Below, piece after piece: positions 48,401 through 59,033 of a DNA stretch of 64,000 bases (positions are counted from its first letter, which is position 1; each line of letters opens with the position of its first letter). Origin of the DNA: Stercorarius parasiticus (lineage: Eukaryota; Chordata; Aves; Charadriiformes; Stercorariidae); contig VWZL01001366.1 in NCBI GenBank assembly GCA_013396915.1, positions 248,001 through 312,000 on the forward strand. The letters are read 5' to 3'. The notes below the pieces were generated by a model that worked only from the letters and a program-made list of their open reading frames with translations, ran no database searches and was not told where the DNA came from. The position numbers were made by a program, and so were the translations under genes.

Positions 48401-49759
48401 ATATGAAGCTATTGCTTATCCTAGTTCCATCAGCTCTCCCTGAACAGAGAATATGGTTGAGAGTCAGATGTGGGAAAAGAGTGGATGAAGGAATCCTTGG
48501 TATTTTTAAAAGAATAAAGCTTTTTATTACATATGCATGAACAGATGTTAAAGAACATCACTTGTCACTTTTCTTTTTTAGCAATTTTAGACTGTACTCT
48601 ATGTAAATCAACTAATAAAACTCACCTGCATTTATTTTAAGACAGGAAGAAAATAAATCTTAACTCTTTGAAATCTATTGCTTAAATAATTAAAGAATCA
48701 AAATCCCAGTTTACTTCAAACTTGCAACTCATTCTAGTCATCCTGCAATACTTTTTCATTTTTCTTTCTTGTCTCTGAGATGAGTACGTTCTCAACTACT
48801 TTTTTAGGTGTGATAGATGCAGCTTTATTTTGAGCTTTCCATTTATGTGTTCATGTTAGCTAGTTTCTATGATGATCTGCATTCTTTTGCCTAAAGGGTT
48901 TATTCTTGCCGTGTCCTGTAAGATGAGATAATGTAATTTCCTCCCTTTCTACTGTAGTATGTTTGAGAGAATTGCCAACTGTCCAAAATAAAGTTAGAAA
49001 AATCTTGAGATAGAAAAGTAGGATTACAGTTTGATACATTATGAGAAGATCCTTAAGTTTTGGACCCCTTATTCTGGATATGCTGTAGGAAGTATGGACA
49101 AGAGGGAAGGACACCTGCCCCAGAAGTCAGGAGGTCTGTTCTTTCACAAGCCAAGGGCCAGCGGGACAGGACACAACATGAGGGACCTGAGTATTGTGAC
49201 TTTCTCTAGAAATCTGCCATAGCTTGTCTTGATCACTGTTTAAAACAAGGCCATAACTCTGCTTTCTACAGGAATAATCATGGAGGGAATTGCTTTCAGA
49301 AGAAGGGTGATACTTTCTCAATAGTAATGACTGCTGCCTCCATGCCAGAAGTGAGTGGAACTTGAGTGAATGCATTGCATGTGAGAAAACAGAGTGGGAA
49401 CAGGCTGGGGAGGAAGCACATTGCCTTGCAATCTTGAAGAGGAGTTAATCACTTTGGAATCCCCCCAGGTATATGACAGGGAATTGAACTTATCACAAGT
49501 GAAATCTTTCATCAATGGCATTTAACTAGTTATCTTCTTGTCTGACAGACTCGCTTGCTCAACAGAGAATAGAGTCCCTTTTTTAAACCCTGTTATAATT
49601 GTTTTAATAATATTATTTATAATGAACTTTTGGAGAATGGAAATATGATATCTGAAATTAAAAAAAATCATCCTGAAAGTAAAGCATTTTTAAAAACCAG
49701 AACCATGGAACCATATAATGAAGGTTGGTTTGGGTTCCCTAGTAGGGGTAACTTTTGTA
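42461..49759. other. AT-rich unique non-coding stretch
   Basis: No gene, RNA gene or repeat family was recognised in these 7.3 kb. Simple sequence includes a T-rich run at about 43,143-43,172, a purine-rich patch at about 44,515-44,560 and a T-run near 48,002-48,013. Open frames stay under 95 codons. Confidence 0.5.
47526..47560. repeat. 12-bp palindrome next to an 8-bp-arm hairpin
   Basis: TACTGTACAGTA (47,526-47,537) is a perfect palindrome. Two bases later GCATATGT (47,540-47,547) and ACATATGC (47,553-47,560) form a perfect stem around ATTAC. Confidence 0.88.
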
Positions 49760-49809
49760 CTGTTTGTTTGCTTTTCCTAAAACGCTGTTTGTTTGCTTTT
49801 CCTAAAACA
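49760..49809 (+). repeat. 25-bp tandem duplication
   Basis: Units at 49,760-49,784 and 49,785-49,809 are directly adjacent and identical except for the last base, so the duplication is probably recent. Confidence 0.92.
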
Positions 49810-50440
49810 CCCCGGGCTAATGCAAGCATAACCATTCCATTTAAGGCAGGACCTGATGAAGAGCAGTCCTATGGACTGTGATAGGCTGTGATGGATGTTT
49901 GCTGTGATCCTTTCTGCACTTGAGATCTGTGTATATCTGAACTAGCCACAAACACCCCAAAGGATTTTTGAAACCAGATAATTAAGTAACTGCAGTTCTG
50001 GTAGTTACCATGTAGCAAAACTATGGATGCAGAGCTAGAGGGATGTGGAAAAGAAACAGTGCAACAGCTTCAGTGACTCAAGCCAAAAGCTTGAGAAATT
50101 TAAATAAAAATTATGATTAAGTGATAAGAGGAAGAAACCTTGGGTTTCAATCTGATGAAACCTGAATTAGAAACAGAAAGAGACAGCAACAGCAATTAAG
50201 TTTGGACAAATTCTATGTTTAGAGAGGGACAGACAAGATTAAAGTTGCTTTCTACCTTGAAATCCGGATAGTATCTTAATTTTAAATTGGATAAATTGAA
50301 TGTTATTTCTTCACAATTTTACAAGGAAATCCATCAAAAGTGGGCTGAAGAAGCATCTATTGTAGATCCAGACGTATAAGGAAACAATGAGAGAGCGATC
50401 GACTTGGGGAATTCTGCTGTTTTTCTTGAGGTAATAGCAT
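49810..50440. other. Unique non-coding stretch
   Basis: I see nothing recognisable in this 630-base spacer before the CR1 tail. Confidence 0.55.
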
Positions 50441-50652
50441 TGTGAGGCACTGGAGCAGGTTGTGAGGCACTAGAACAGGTTGCCCAGGGAAGTTGTGGAT
50501 GCCCCATCCCTGGAAGTGTTCAAGGCCAGGCTGGATGAGGTTTTGAGCAGCCTGGTCTAGTGGGAGGTGTCCCTGCCCATGGCAGGAGGGTTGGAACTAG
50601 ATGATCTTTAAGGTCCCTTCCAACCCGAACCATTCTCTGATTCTGTGATTCC
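50441..50652 (+). mobile_element. CR1 LINE 3' end, 5'-truncated, duplicated first 20 bases
   Basis: A sense-strand CR1 tail runs from the C-terminal edge of ORF2 into the 3' UTR. It has 'gaggcactagaacagg', 'ttgcccagggaagttgtgg', 'atgccccatccctgg', 'gtgttcaaggccaggctgg', 'ctgcccatggcagg', 'ggtcccttccaaccc' and the terminal 'attctctgattctgtgatt' at 50,632. It matches the copies at 19,452 and 31,061 closely. At its 5' edge a 20-bp unit is tandemly repeated (50,441-50,460 and 50,461-50,480, two mismatches). Confidence 0.95.
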
Positions 50653-51668
50653 TCCTGGTTTTATGAAATCTAATTCTTTTTTGTCATATTCCCACAAATT
50701 CAAGGTAATAGTAGTGTTAATAGTATACTATATGGATTTACGTTCTTGAACCTTTTTCATAATGTTTCATATAGGTCTTTTTCCCCAAATAAGCCACTGA
50801 CATTCTTACATTAAATTAATTTAGGGATTAAATTGCAGGTATTAGTTGCAGCAAATTCACCTTCAACCTTCTCTAGAGAAGGATGCAGTTCTTAAATACA
50901 CATAGTGAATTAATCATGAGCTTGTTTCTCTGAACAAAAGCTGTATTTGAAAGAATTTATTGTGAAAGAAGTTGTATCATACATAATGAAGTGTTACAAA
51001 AGCCCTGAATGATTTCAAGTGACTAACTCCACATTAAGCATCTGTGCCTGGAACAGCTAGAAGTAAGTACAGAGGGCCTGATGTAAAGCATGTTGAAGTC
51101 AATGACTTTTTTCCATTGTCTGCAGTGGACATAAGGTTGTTCAATTTCATGGGACGGAAAAAATTTATTTTATGGGACAAACATGCACAAAGAAACACAA
51201 TTCATTCCTTAAATACGTGTGCTTGCTTCCTGATGTTTTTTAATGGGAAACATGTGTGCACTGTGAGGTGAGCACAATGAATTACCCAGATTTTTGAAGG
51301 GAATTAGTCACTTTTGCAGGAGAATCAATATCCAATAACAGGAACTGATCAACAGTTCAGTTGAGCATGCCGACAATGTGCTGTGAGATACTAGCTTTCA
51401 TTGGTTTTCTGATTCTTTAAAAATTAAGGGTTGAAGGACCTAGACTGTCTCAGGATCAAGCATTGAATTTATGTCATATTTTTCTAAATCTGGAAATGGG
51501 ACAGCAAAAAGTGTTGCTGTAGAATTAGTTTATGTTCCTTCAGGTGCTGACGTAGCAGGAAAAAATGAAATGAATGGTTGCAAGCTGCATGTGGCTTTAG
51601 CAACGAGAAAGGGCTCTAACAAACTAATAATTGTATACAATACAATAAAATATTAAAAATTCACTATC
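50653..51668. other. AT-rich unique non-coding stretch
   Basis: No gene or repeat family was recognised in this kilobase. It ends where the duplicated 1,193-bp block begins. Confidence 0.55.
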
Positions 51669-52224
51669 TTTTGTGTCCTGAGGAACTACTTATTCCTCCA
51701 GACTATGAGCCAGATCATGAAGATCAATCTCAGCAAGAGAAATAATTATCATTTGATATTAAAGAAAGAATTCCAACATTTTATAGTCACTTCCTAGGTA
51801 TAATGATTTTTTTAAAACATTTTCTTCATGAGGGACAGAACTCATGCCTTACTGTAGTATGTTATGCACAAAGGGAGTTTGTTTAACAGCCAGCTAATCC
51901 TCCAATTCTGTTTAATTAATTATTAGAAAGCTGCTGTTGCACTTGTCATCTTGCACAGATTGGAGTTGTCCAAAGGCTTTTTTAAAATGTATGTCTGGAA
52001 CCATGACTCTTAAATGTATATATATTTATATTTTAATAATAATTTTGCATCTGTTTCTAGCTAATGAAACATGTTAGTTGAAAGAGAGACATTTCTTTCC
52101 ATACAATTAGTGTCCATAAAGGTATTTTTCTTATGGGAACATTCAAAGTCCACACTGGATTCTCCCATTTTATTTTAAGTGTCTTTGCAATTGGGTTAAC
52201 AGCTTTTGGAGACCCATTGCTTGG

Positions 52225-52811
52225 TGTGCTGGTTTTGGCTGGGATAGAGTTAATTTGCTTCATAGTAGCTTGTGTATGGGGCTATGTTTTGGATTTGTAA
52301 TGAAAATACTGTTGATTACTGTTTCAGTTATCGCTGAGCAGCACTTACACAGAGTCGAGATCTTCTCTGCTCCTCACACCACCCCATCAGCAAGTAGGCT
52401 GGGGGTGCAGAAGAACCTGGGAGGGGACACAGCTGGGAGAGCTGACCTCAACTGGCCAAAGGGATATTCCATATCATATGACGTCATGCTCAGCAATAAA
52501 AGCTGAGGGAAGAAGAAGGAAGGGAGGGCATTGGGAGTTATGGCATTTATCTTCCCAAGTAACTGTTACCTGTGATGGAGCCCTGCTTTCCTGGAGATGG
52601 CTGAACTCTGCCTGCCCACGGGAAAGCATGAGTGAATTCCTTATTTTGCTTTGCTTCTTCACGCAGCTTTTGCTTTACCTACTAAACTGCCTTTAGTTCA
52701 GCTCACGAGTTTTTCCACCTTTACCCTTCCAATTCTCTCCCCACCCCACTGGGGGAGGATAAGTGAGCGGCTGGCTGGGGCTGAGCTGCCTGCTGCGGTT
52801 AAACCATGACA
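52225..52811 (+). mobile_element. Avian ERV solo LTR (copy 1)
   Basis: A 587-bp unit starts TGTGCTGGTTTTGG and ends AAACCATGACA, giving TG...CA ends. Its order of blocks matches an LTR I know to be dispersed through neoavian genomes: 'gttaatttgcttcatagtag', 'ggggctatgttttggattt', 'agcagcacttacacagag', 'gggatattccatatcatatg', 'ggagatggctgaactctg' and 'ccctgctttcc'. No primer binding site or viral gene follows, so it is a solo LTR left by recombination. A short 'tgcttg' repeat lies just outside both ends (52,218 and 52,814), but not at the exact position of a target duplication. The ERV class was not assigned. Confidence 0.85.
52479..52486. promoter_or_regulatory. Perfect CRE palindrome in solo LTR (copy 1)
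   Basis: TGACGTCA lies 5 bases before an AGCAATAAAAG block, the position expected of the LTR's TATA-like element. This is an inference from spacing; promoter activity is unknown. Confidence 0.65.
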
Positions 52812-52861
52812 CCTGCTTGCTGTACGACCCTTGAGACTCTCTGATATGGATGTCTTCTCAC

Positions 52862-53549
52862 NNNNNNNNNNNNNNNNNNNNNNNNNNNNNNNNNNNNNNN
52901 NNNNNNNNNNNNNNNNNNNNNNNNNNNNNNNNNNNNNNNNNNNNNNNNNNNNNNNNNNNNNNNNNNNNNNNNNNNNNNNNNNNNNNNNNNNNNNNNNNNN
53001 NNNNNNNNNNNNNNNNNNNNNNNNNNNNNNNNNNNNNNNNNNNNNNNNNNNNNNNNNNNNNNNNNNNNNNNNNNNNNNNNNNNNNNNNNNNNNNNNNNNN
53101 NNNNNNNNNNNNNNNNNNNNNNNNNNNNNNNNNNNNNNNNNNNNNNNNNNNNNNNNNNNNNNNNNNNNNNNNNNNNNNNNNNNNNNNNNNNNNNNNNNNN
53201 NNNNNNNNNNNNNNNNNNNNNNNNNNNNNNNNNNNNNNNNNNNNNNNNNNNNNNNNNNNNNNNNNNNNNNNNNNNNNNNNNNNNNNNNNNNNNNNNNNNN
53301 NNNNNNNNNNNNNNNNNNNNNNNNNNNNNNNNNNNNNNNNNNNNNNNNNNNNNNNNNNNNNNNNNNNNNNNNNNNNNNNNNNNNNNNNNNNNNNNNNNNN
53401 NNNNNNNNNNNNNNNNNNNNNNNNNNNNNNNNNNNNNNNNNNNNNNNNNNNNNNNNNNNNNNNNNNNNNNNNNNNNNNNNNNNNNNNNNNNNNNNNNNNN
53501 NNNNNNNNNNNNNNNNNNNNNNNNNNNNNNNNNNNNNNNNNNNNNNNNN
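52862..53549. other. Assembly gap, 688 N
   Basis: A continuous run of N separates the two near-identical 1,193-bp blocks. Open frames reported across it would be artefacts. Confidence 0.99.
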
Positions 53550-54105
53550 TTTTGTGTCCTGAGGAACTACTTATTCCTCCAGACTATGAGCCAGATCATG
53601 AAGATCAATCTCAGCAAGAGAAATAATTATCATTTGATATTAAAGAAAGAATTCCAACATTTTATAGTCACTTCCTAGGTATAATGATTTTTTTAAAACA
53701 TTTTCTTCATGAGGGACAGAACTCACGCCTTACTGTAGTATGTTATGCACAAAGGGAGTTTCTTTAACAGCCAGCTAATCCTCCAATTCTGTTTAATTAA
53801 TTATTAGAAAGCTGCTGTTGCACTTGTCATCTTGCACAGATTGGAGTTGTCCAAAGGCTTTTTTAAAATGTATGTCTGGAACCATGACTCTTAAATGTAT
53901 ATATATTTATATTTTAATAATAATTTTGCATCTGTTTCTAGCTAATGAAACATGTTAGTTGAAAGAGAGACATTTCTTTCCATACAATTAGTGTCCATAA
54001 AGGTATTTTTCTTATGGGAACATTCAAAGTCCACACTGGATTCTCCCATTTTATTTTAAGTGTCTTTGCAATTGGGTTAACAGCTTTTGGAGACCCATTG
54101 CTTGG

Positions 54106-54692
54106 TGTGCTGGTTTTGGCTGGGGTAGAGTTAATTTGCTTCATAGTAGCTTGTGTATGGGGCTATGTTTTGGATTTGTAATGAAAATACTGTTGATTAC
54201 TGTTTCAGTTATCGCTGAGCAGCACTTACACAGAGTCGAGATCTTCTCTGCTCCTCACACCACCCCATCAGCAAGTAGGCTGGGGGTGCAGAAGAACCTG
54301 GGAGGGGACACAGCTGGGAGAGCTGACCTCAACTGGCCAAAGGGATATTCCATATCATATGACGTCATGCTCAGCAATAAAAGCTGAGGGAAGAAGAAGG
54401 AAGGGAGGGCATTGGGAGTTATGGCATTTATCTTCCCAAGTAACTGTTACCTGTGATGGAGCCCTGCTTTCCTGGAGATGGCTGAACTCTGCCTGCCCAC
54501 GGGAAAGCATGAGTGAATTCCTTATTTTGCTTTGCTTCTTCACGCAGCTTTTGCTTTACCTACTAAACTGCCTTTAGTTCAGCTCACGAGTTTTTCCACC
54601 TTTACCCTTCCAATTCTCTCCCCACCCCACTGGGGGAGGATAAGTGAGCGGCTGGCTGGGGCTGAGCTGCCTGCTGCGGTTAAACCATGACA
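54106..54692 (+). mobile_element. Avian ERV solo LTR (copy 2)
   Basis: It is identical to the LTR at 52,225-52,811 except for one substitution (54,125 G for A). It may be the same genomic LTR represented twice rather than a second insertion. The flanking unique sequence is duplicated with it, so the two LTRs do not bracket one provirus. Confidence 0.85.
54360..54367. promoter_or_regulatory. Perfect CRE palindrome in solo LTR (copy 2)
   Basis: The same TGACGTCA octamer as in copy 1, at the same offset within the LTR. Confidence 0.65.
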
Positions 54693-54742
54693 CCTGCTTG
54701 CTGTACGACCCTTGAGACTCTCTGATATGGATGTCTTCTCAC

Positions 54743-57700
54743 ACTATCAGCATGACAGGCATACTGGCTCTAAGTCTTGACATCTAGTTTTAACTGTATC
54801 ACTTCAGTGGAAGAAATAAAAAAGCTCCAATAAGTTTTGTGGAGAACTAAGCAGTCAAGGGGTATACCATTATTTTATTTTCCCAGAAAATTATTTTTAA
54901 ATGAACAGCAGAAGTAATAATCAGCTGCTATTTCAAGCTGGTTAATGTTCTTACAAAATGAAATGGATAACTTAAGGACAAGTAACAGACTACAAATTTG
55001 TTCATCTGTGGAAACAAACAAAGCAAGAAAAAGTAAGAGAAAGCAAAAGGCAATGCTGAGTTTGAAATAAGGGTGAAGAAAAATCGGGTGGCCCTTCTTT
55101 TCTCTTGTATTGTTTTCTTACAGTGTTGAAAGGGCCACACAATGTAGTCTTCTTTTACAACGAATCTTACAAATTGGGAGGATTTGCTTTTAATTCTTCT
55201 AGGTGGTGTGGGAGAAGACCAGCAACTTTCGTGCTTCATTTCCTGACCCTATAAACACTTACGGATTTTGTTTGGTTTCAAGTGAGAAGGCCCACTGACA
55301 TGCAGAGGGACTACTCCGGAGCTTAAATTTAAGCAGGTGTGTAAGCGTTTGTGGAACTAGGGCTTTTTTATATTTATTGACTGACAGGCTCATTGCCCTA
55401 CAGGGAGTACTTCACAAGAGTACTTGCTTCCAGACACTTTTTTTCTTTTTGGAAAGACCACTTTTAGGTCTAGCCCTTGTTACAGCTCCACAGATTTACG
55501 CTGTGAGAAGACCTGGAGTAGTGCCACAAAAGGGGGACTTTGGGCAGGGTGGTGTGGTCAGCCATGGTCTGAGTGAGGGCTTGTAGGCTGCAGTGAGTGG
55601 TTCCTTGTGCTGTCAAAAAATGTATTGCATGACGGTCACAGCTTGCCCTGTGAAATACACTCCTGGCTGTGCTAGGAGAGGAGTTCTGACACAGCTTTGA
55701 AGAGACCAACCAGAAGAGAAGTATGACAATGGGACAGAGGAGATGATGCTGATAATTGCATTGTTTACAGGTGTCCTTTTGGGAGCTTTAGGGCTGCAAC
55801 AGTTGCCCCAGCTACAGCTTTGCAGAGCAGCTACAAGTTGGTGTTTCTGAAGACTTCAGGCTGGCCTGCATGGTGGGTCTGGGAAGACCTTCTCCACCAC
55901 AACTCCTTGTACAAAGCTTTTTTTTCCAGCTTTATGCTGATACAAGGGAGGGGTGAAACACATCATCCTGGTTTTTACACAGTATTTGCTTGTGTGAGCT
56001 GTAGAAAAATTACAGTTGTCTTCTTGGGATTCCCTTTATCTTTGGAGGGGGTTTCCTGTATCTTCTGTGGAATCAGGATTTGTCCTTTTATTAATTAACT
56101 CCAAAAGGGACACTTTGATACTATGCTCTAAGTGACATGCATTAAAAAAAATCCTGAAATTTATTGAATTTGCATGTACAGCTCCTCTTATCAGTATTAT
56201 ACCATTAGTCCACTGACTACCATTGATGAAATTTATTAATACATTGAATTCTGTTTATAAACTTCTTTCAAGTAAATAAGACTTTGTGTAAGACATCAGC
56301 TGTTAAAATGGATGAAGACTTTAACAATTCTTATTTATGGAAGAAGAGGTATTTCTCATTGGTAAAATTCTATAAAATCAGATGGTCTATGAGAAACTAT
56401 GCTAAATAGACTGCTCTTGTAATCTGCTGTTTGATTTTTTGGCATGAGTATTTGTGTTAAATTTTACATTCACCTTGTAAAGTTCATTCTTTCCTAACTA
56501 CATTATACTGCTATTATAAGTGCTCCAGTTAAAATGACACCTTTTTATTATAGGATGATCTGCTAATATAGCTACAGTAAAAACTTGTCAACCTTTCCAT
56601 TATAAATATAAATCCCTGTTTTCAGGGACTTTAAACTCTGCTATAAATACTCGTTCCAGGCTAACATTTGGCATATAAAGCCTCATCCAAACAGCAAAGC
56701 TATTTATTATAGAATTACTTTAGCCATTTGAAAATACTTTATCGCAGAAAAAGTGGAAATAGTTGCATGTTGGTTTTGATCTGATGGATCCCTAGAGTCT
56801 GGGAAGCTGGGCAGGGAGGAAGGTGCTGGGGTAAGAGGGCTGGGTTTTGCTTCCCACTGATGTTGAGTCGCTCCTCTGCACTGTGGTTCTGCTCAGGCCA
56901 GTCTGAGTTAAAGGGGCTTTTTGTCTTTGGGTGGTTTTGGTTTGGGGGGGCTTTTTCAGCCATTGGGTTTCTGGCGCAGTCTTCCCAAGGCACTTTAATT
57001 TCATACCTGAAAAATTACTTCTGACACCCTGTCAAATTTTTCCTATGGAATGGAAAGTTCTTAAGTCCCTTCTGCTCCCGTAAGCTTCTCAAAAATTTGA
57101 GTCCTAGAAAGTAAGTGTGTGAGGTCCTTACTGGTATAGTTTAAAACAGGATTATCTTGGCAACAGAGTAGTAAGGCTGCCCAGGATTTTTCTACCTCAT
57201 CGTGTCCTTTGGCTGCATCCAGTGCTGAAATTTAACATCTTTCTGAAGATTAATACAGTTCTCTCAAATTCTCTTTCTGTGGACACTGCTGCTAAGAAGC
57301 ATTTGGCATGATATCTCTGAAAGAAGTAGTTTCAGGCATACTTCAGGTTGCAGTTTCATGATCATTTTACACTGCCCTGGGTAGCAGTTCTTGCTGAAGG
57401 GAGTTAATCGTCTCACTTGTCCTGCCTGTCCTGGGATTTTCTGCAGTTCCTGTGTTTGCGTAGTCAGTCAGCCAGACACAGAAGCTGCTTTCACTGTGAA
57501 AAAACAAAATACACATGGGTGTGGCTTGGTTTTGGGCCAGACAAGGTCCCTGCCCACCTTATCAAGTAGCCCACAGGGGTGGTGGTCATGCTTAGCAACG
57601 CATCATGAAGGTTGGACTGTCCCTCTCCACCAGCAGCCCTGTCTTGGCTTGTCTCAAATGCAATGATGAAACTGCAGTCAGTGATACTTAATGACTGCTT

Positions 57701-59000
57701 GAAGACCTTACAGAGAGTGACTGCTATGCCTTGCAGGGTGCCTGAAAGGATTTTCCAAAGTTTTTGTTTCCTTGTGGTGTCCACACGGATAAAATGCCCA
57801 GAGGCCCTGGTGTCCATAGAAAAAAGAGCTTCCAGGTGGCCCGATCGTCAGGCCGACATCGAGCAAATGGCAGCTTCTTTAGTCTAGGAGCAACAAAGGC
57901 TTAATGACAGTGAGGCTGCCTGCATTTGACAGCACTACACACAGCCTTGGTTGGCCAAAAATCTGCATGTGTGCATCTGGAGGAGATGGAAAGAGCAGGT
58001 GTTCTTGACCACTCACAGCCTGGAAATGCATGAGCTGAGAGCAGACCAACAGCAGACAAAAGCTTTGGCCTGCAAACCAAGTCAAAAGTGGGTGGGCTCT
58101 TAGACTTTGCTGCTTTTTAATGACAATTTGCTGTGCCTGCTTCTTGCAAACAGTTTCGGCAAGTACTTTGTAGCACTAGAAGGAGTTTGCGGGGGATTTC
58201 TGTGGTTGGCAAAAAAAATCTGCTCTAGCAGGAAATATTAGATTACACCCAAAGCTTTATTCTGAAAGCCCCAGGGATTATAAAGTGAAAAGCAAAACAA
58301 AGCAAGAAAAGCCCCTCTGCCTTCTCACAATTAGCTGTGAAATTTCTCGGAGGCCTCCCTTTTGCCTGTGCCTGCCGAGATGGCCTCAGGTGTCACCTCA
58401 AGGTCTGCCTGTGCTGCCACTCTGCCGGCACGCTTCACTTGTCCAGGAGAGTGGAAGGAAGCGCTGATATTAGGTGCAGACTCTCGCTGACTGGTATGAG
58501 TCTTTATACCCTTTTAAATATACTACTTTGTTCTCTTCGGCTGCTTCTTGAGATCCCAATTTTTCTTTTTCTCCCTGAAAGCCATGTGTGTTCCCACTCT
58601 TCTGCCTCCTCCCTGCTCAGTCCCCATGTCCGTGTACCTCTGCTATTCTTCCTCTTTTGTGTTTTCCTGACTTCTTTTTCTCGCATGCAAGTTTACCAAG
58701 GCTTCCTCAATAGAAACTGCAAAGTCCTTCTTGAGGATGCTACCAAGGGGGAAAAAAAAAGCTATGGTGGTTAATTCAGAAAGGAGTGATGTAGAAGTTG
58801 CAGGGCCTTGAATACATAGGTGTGGTGACAATTGGTGAAGAAGTAAAGGTTATGATAAATAGATATGGGACATTTGAAAGATTTGAGGGTTGCTTTATTT
58901 CTCACGCAACTTTTTTTTTTTTTCCTTTCAGTTATTGATAGAAGATGGATATGGAAAAATAGAAGACATAAAGAAGATTTGCTTTTATTTTGGAAAAAGG
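54743..59000. other. AT-rich unique non-coding stretch with GC-richer middle
   Basis: No repeat family was recognised. Portions at about 55,440-55,900 and 57,390-58,480 are GC-richer and support longer frames on both strands, the longest being 145 codons at 58,337-58,774. That translation is rich in leucine, cysteine and serine with no family motif. A G-rich run lies at 56,944-56,950. Confidence 0.45.
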
Positions 59001-59033
59001 CAATTGTAAAGCAACTGTAAAGCAATTGTTAAC
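59001..59033 (+). repeat. 11-bp tandem repeat, three units
   Basis: Three adjacent units of the form CAATTGTAAAG occupy 59,001-59,011, 59,012-59,022 and 59,023-59,033, the second and third with one or two changes. Confidence 0.85.

Larger units (their letters stand above)
51669..52861 (+). repeat. Copy 1 of a 1,193-bp near-identical duplication
   Basis: This block recurs at 53,550-54,742 with a constant offset of 1,881 bases. By eye the copies differ at three sites only: 51,845 T versus 53,726 C, 51,881 G versus 53,762 C, and 52,244 A versus 54,125 G. No indels were seen. The copy ends at the last base before the run of N. It contains about 555 bases of unique sequence followed by an LTR. 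Confidence 0.97.
53550..54742 (+). repeat. Copy 2 of the 1,193-bp near-identical duplication
   Basis: The copy begins at the first base after the gap and ends where its partner meets the gap, so the pair forms an exact suffix-prefix overlap of the two flanking contigs. This is what an unmerged overlap looks like; a real recent tandem duplication cannot be excluded from the sequence alone. Confidence 0.97.

Noticed and set aside
52831..53626. Two open frames of 243 and 258 codons on the plus strand
   Set aside because: Both consist almost entirely of unknown residues from the run of N. They exist only because N cannot encode a stop.
52255..54577. Matching pairs of short frames on both strands around the gap
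   Set aside because: They lie within or beside the LTR and appear twice only because the block is duplicated. None resembles a retroviral protein.
51669..54742. A full provirus with two LTRs flanking the gap
   Set aside because: Both LTRs carry the same 555 bases of unique upstream sequence and the same downstream sequence, which LTRs of one provirus would not. No primer binding site follows the first LTR.
58337..58774. 145-codon plus-strand frame with hydrophobic, cysteine-rich stretches, considered as a small membrane protein
   Set aside because: No recognisable family, no transcript signals, and the leucine/serine runs follow local pyrimidine-rich composition.
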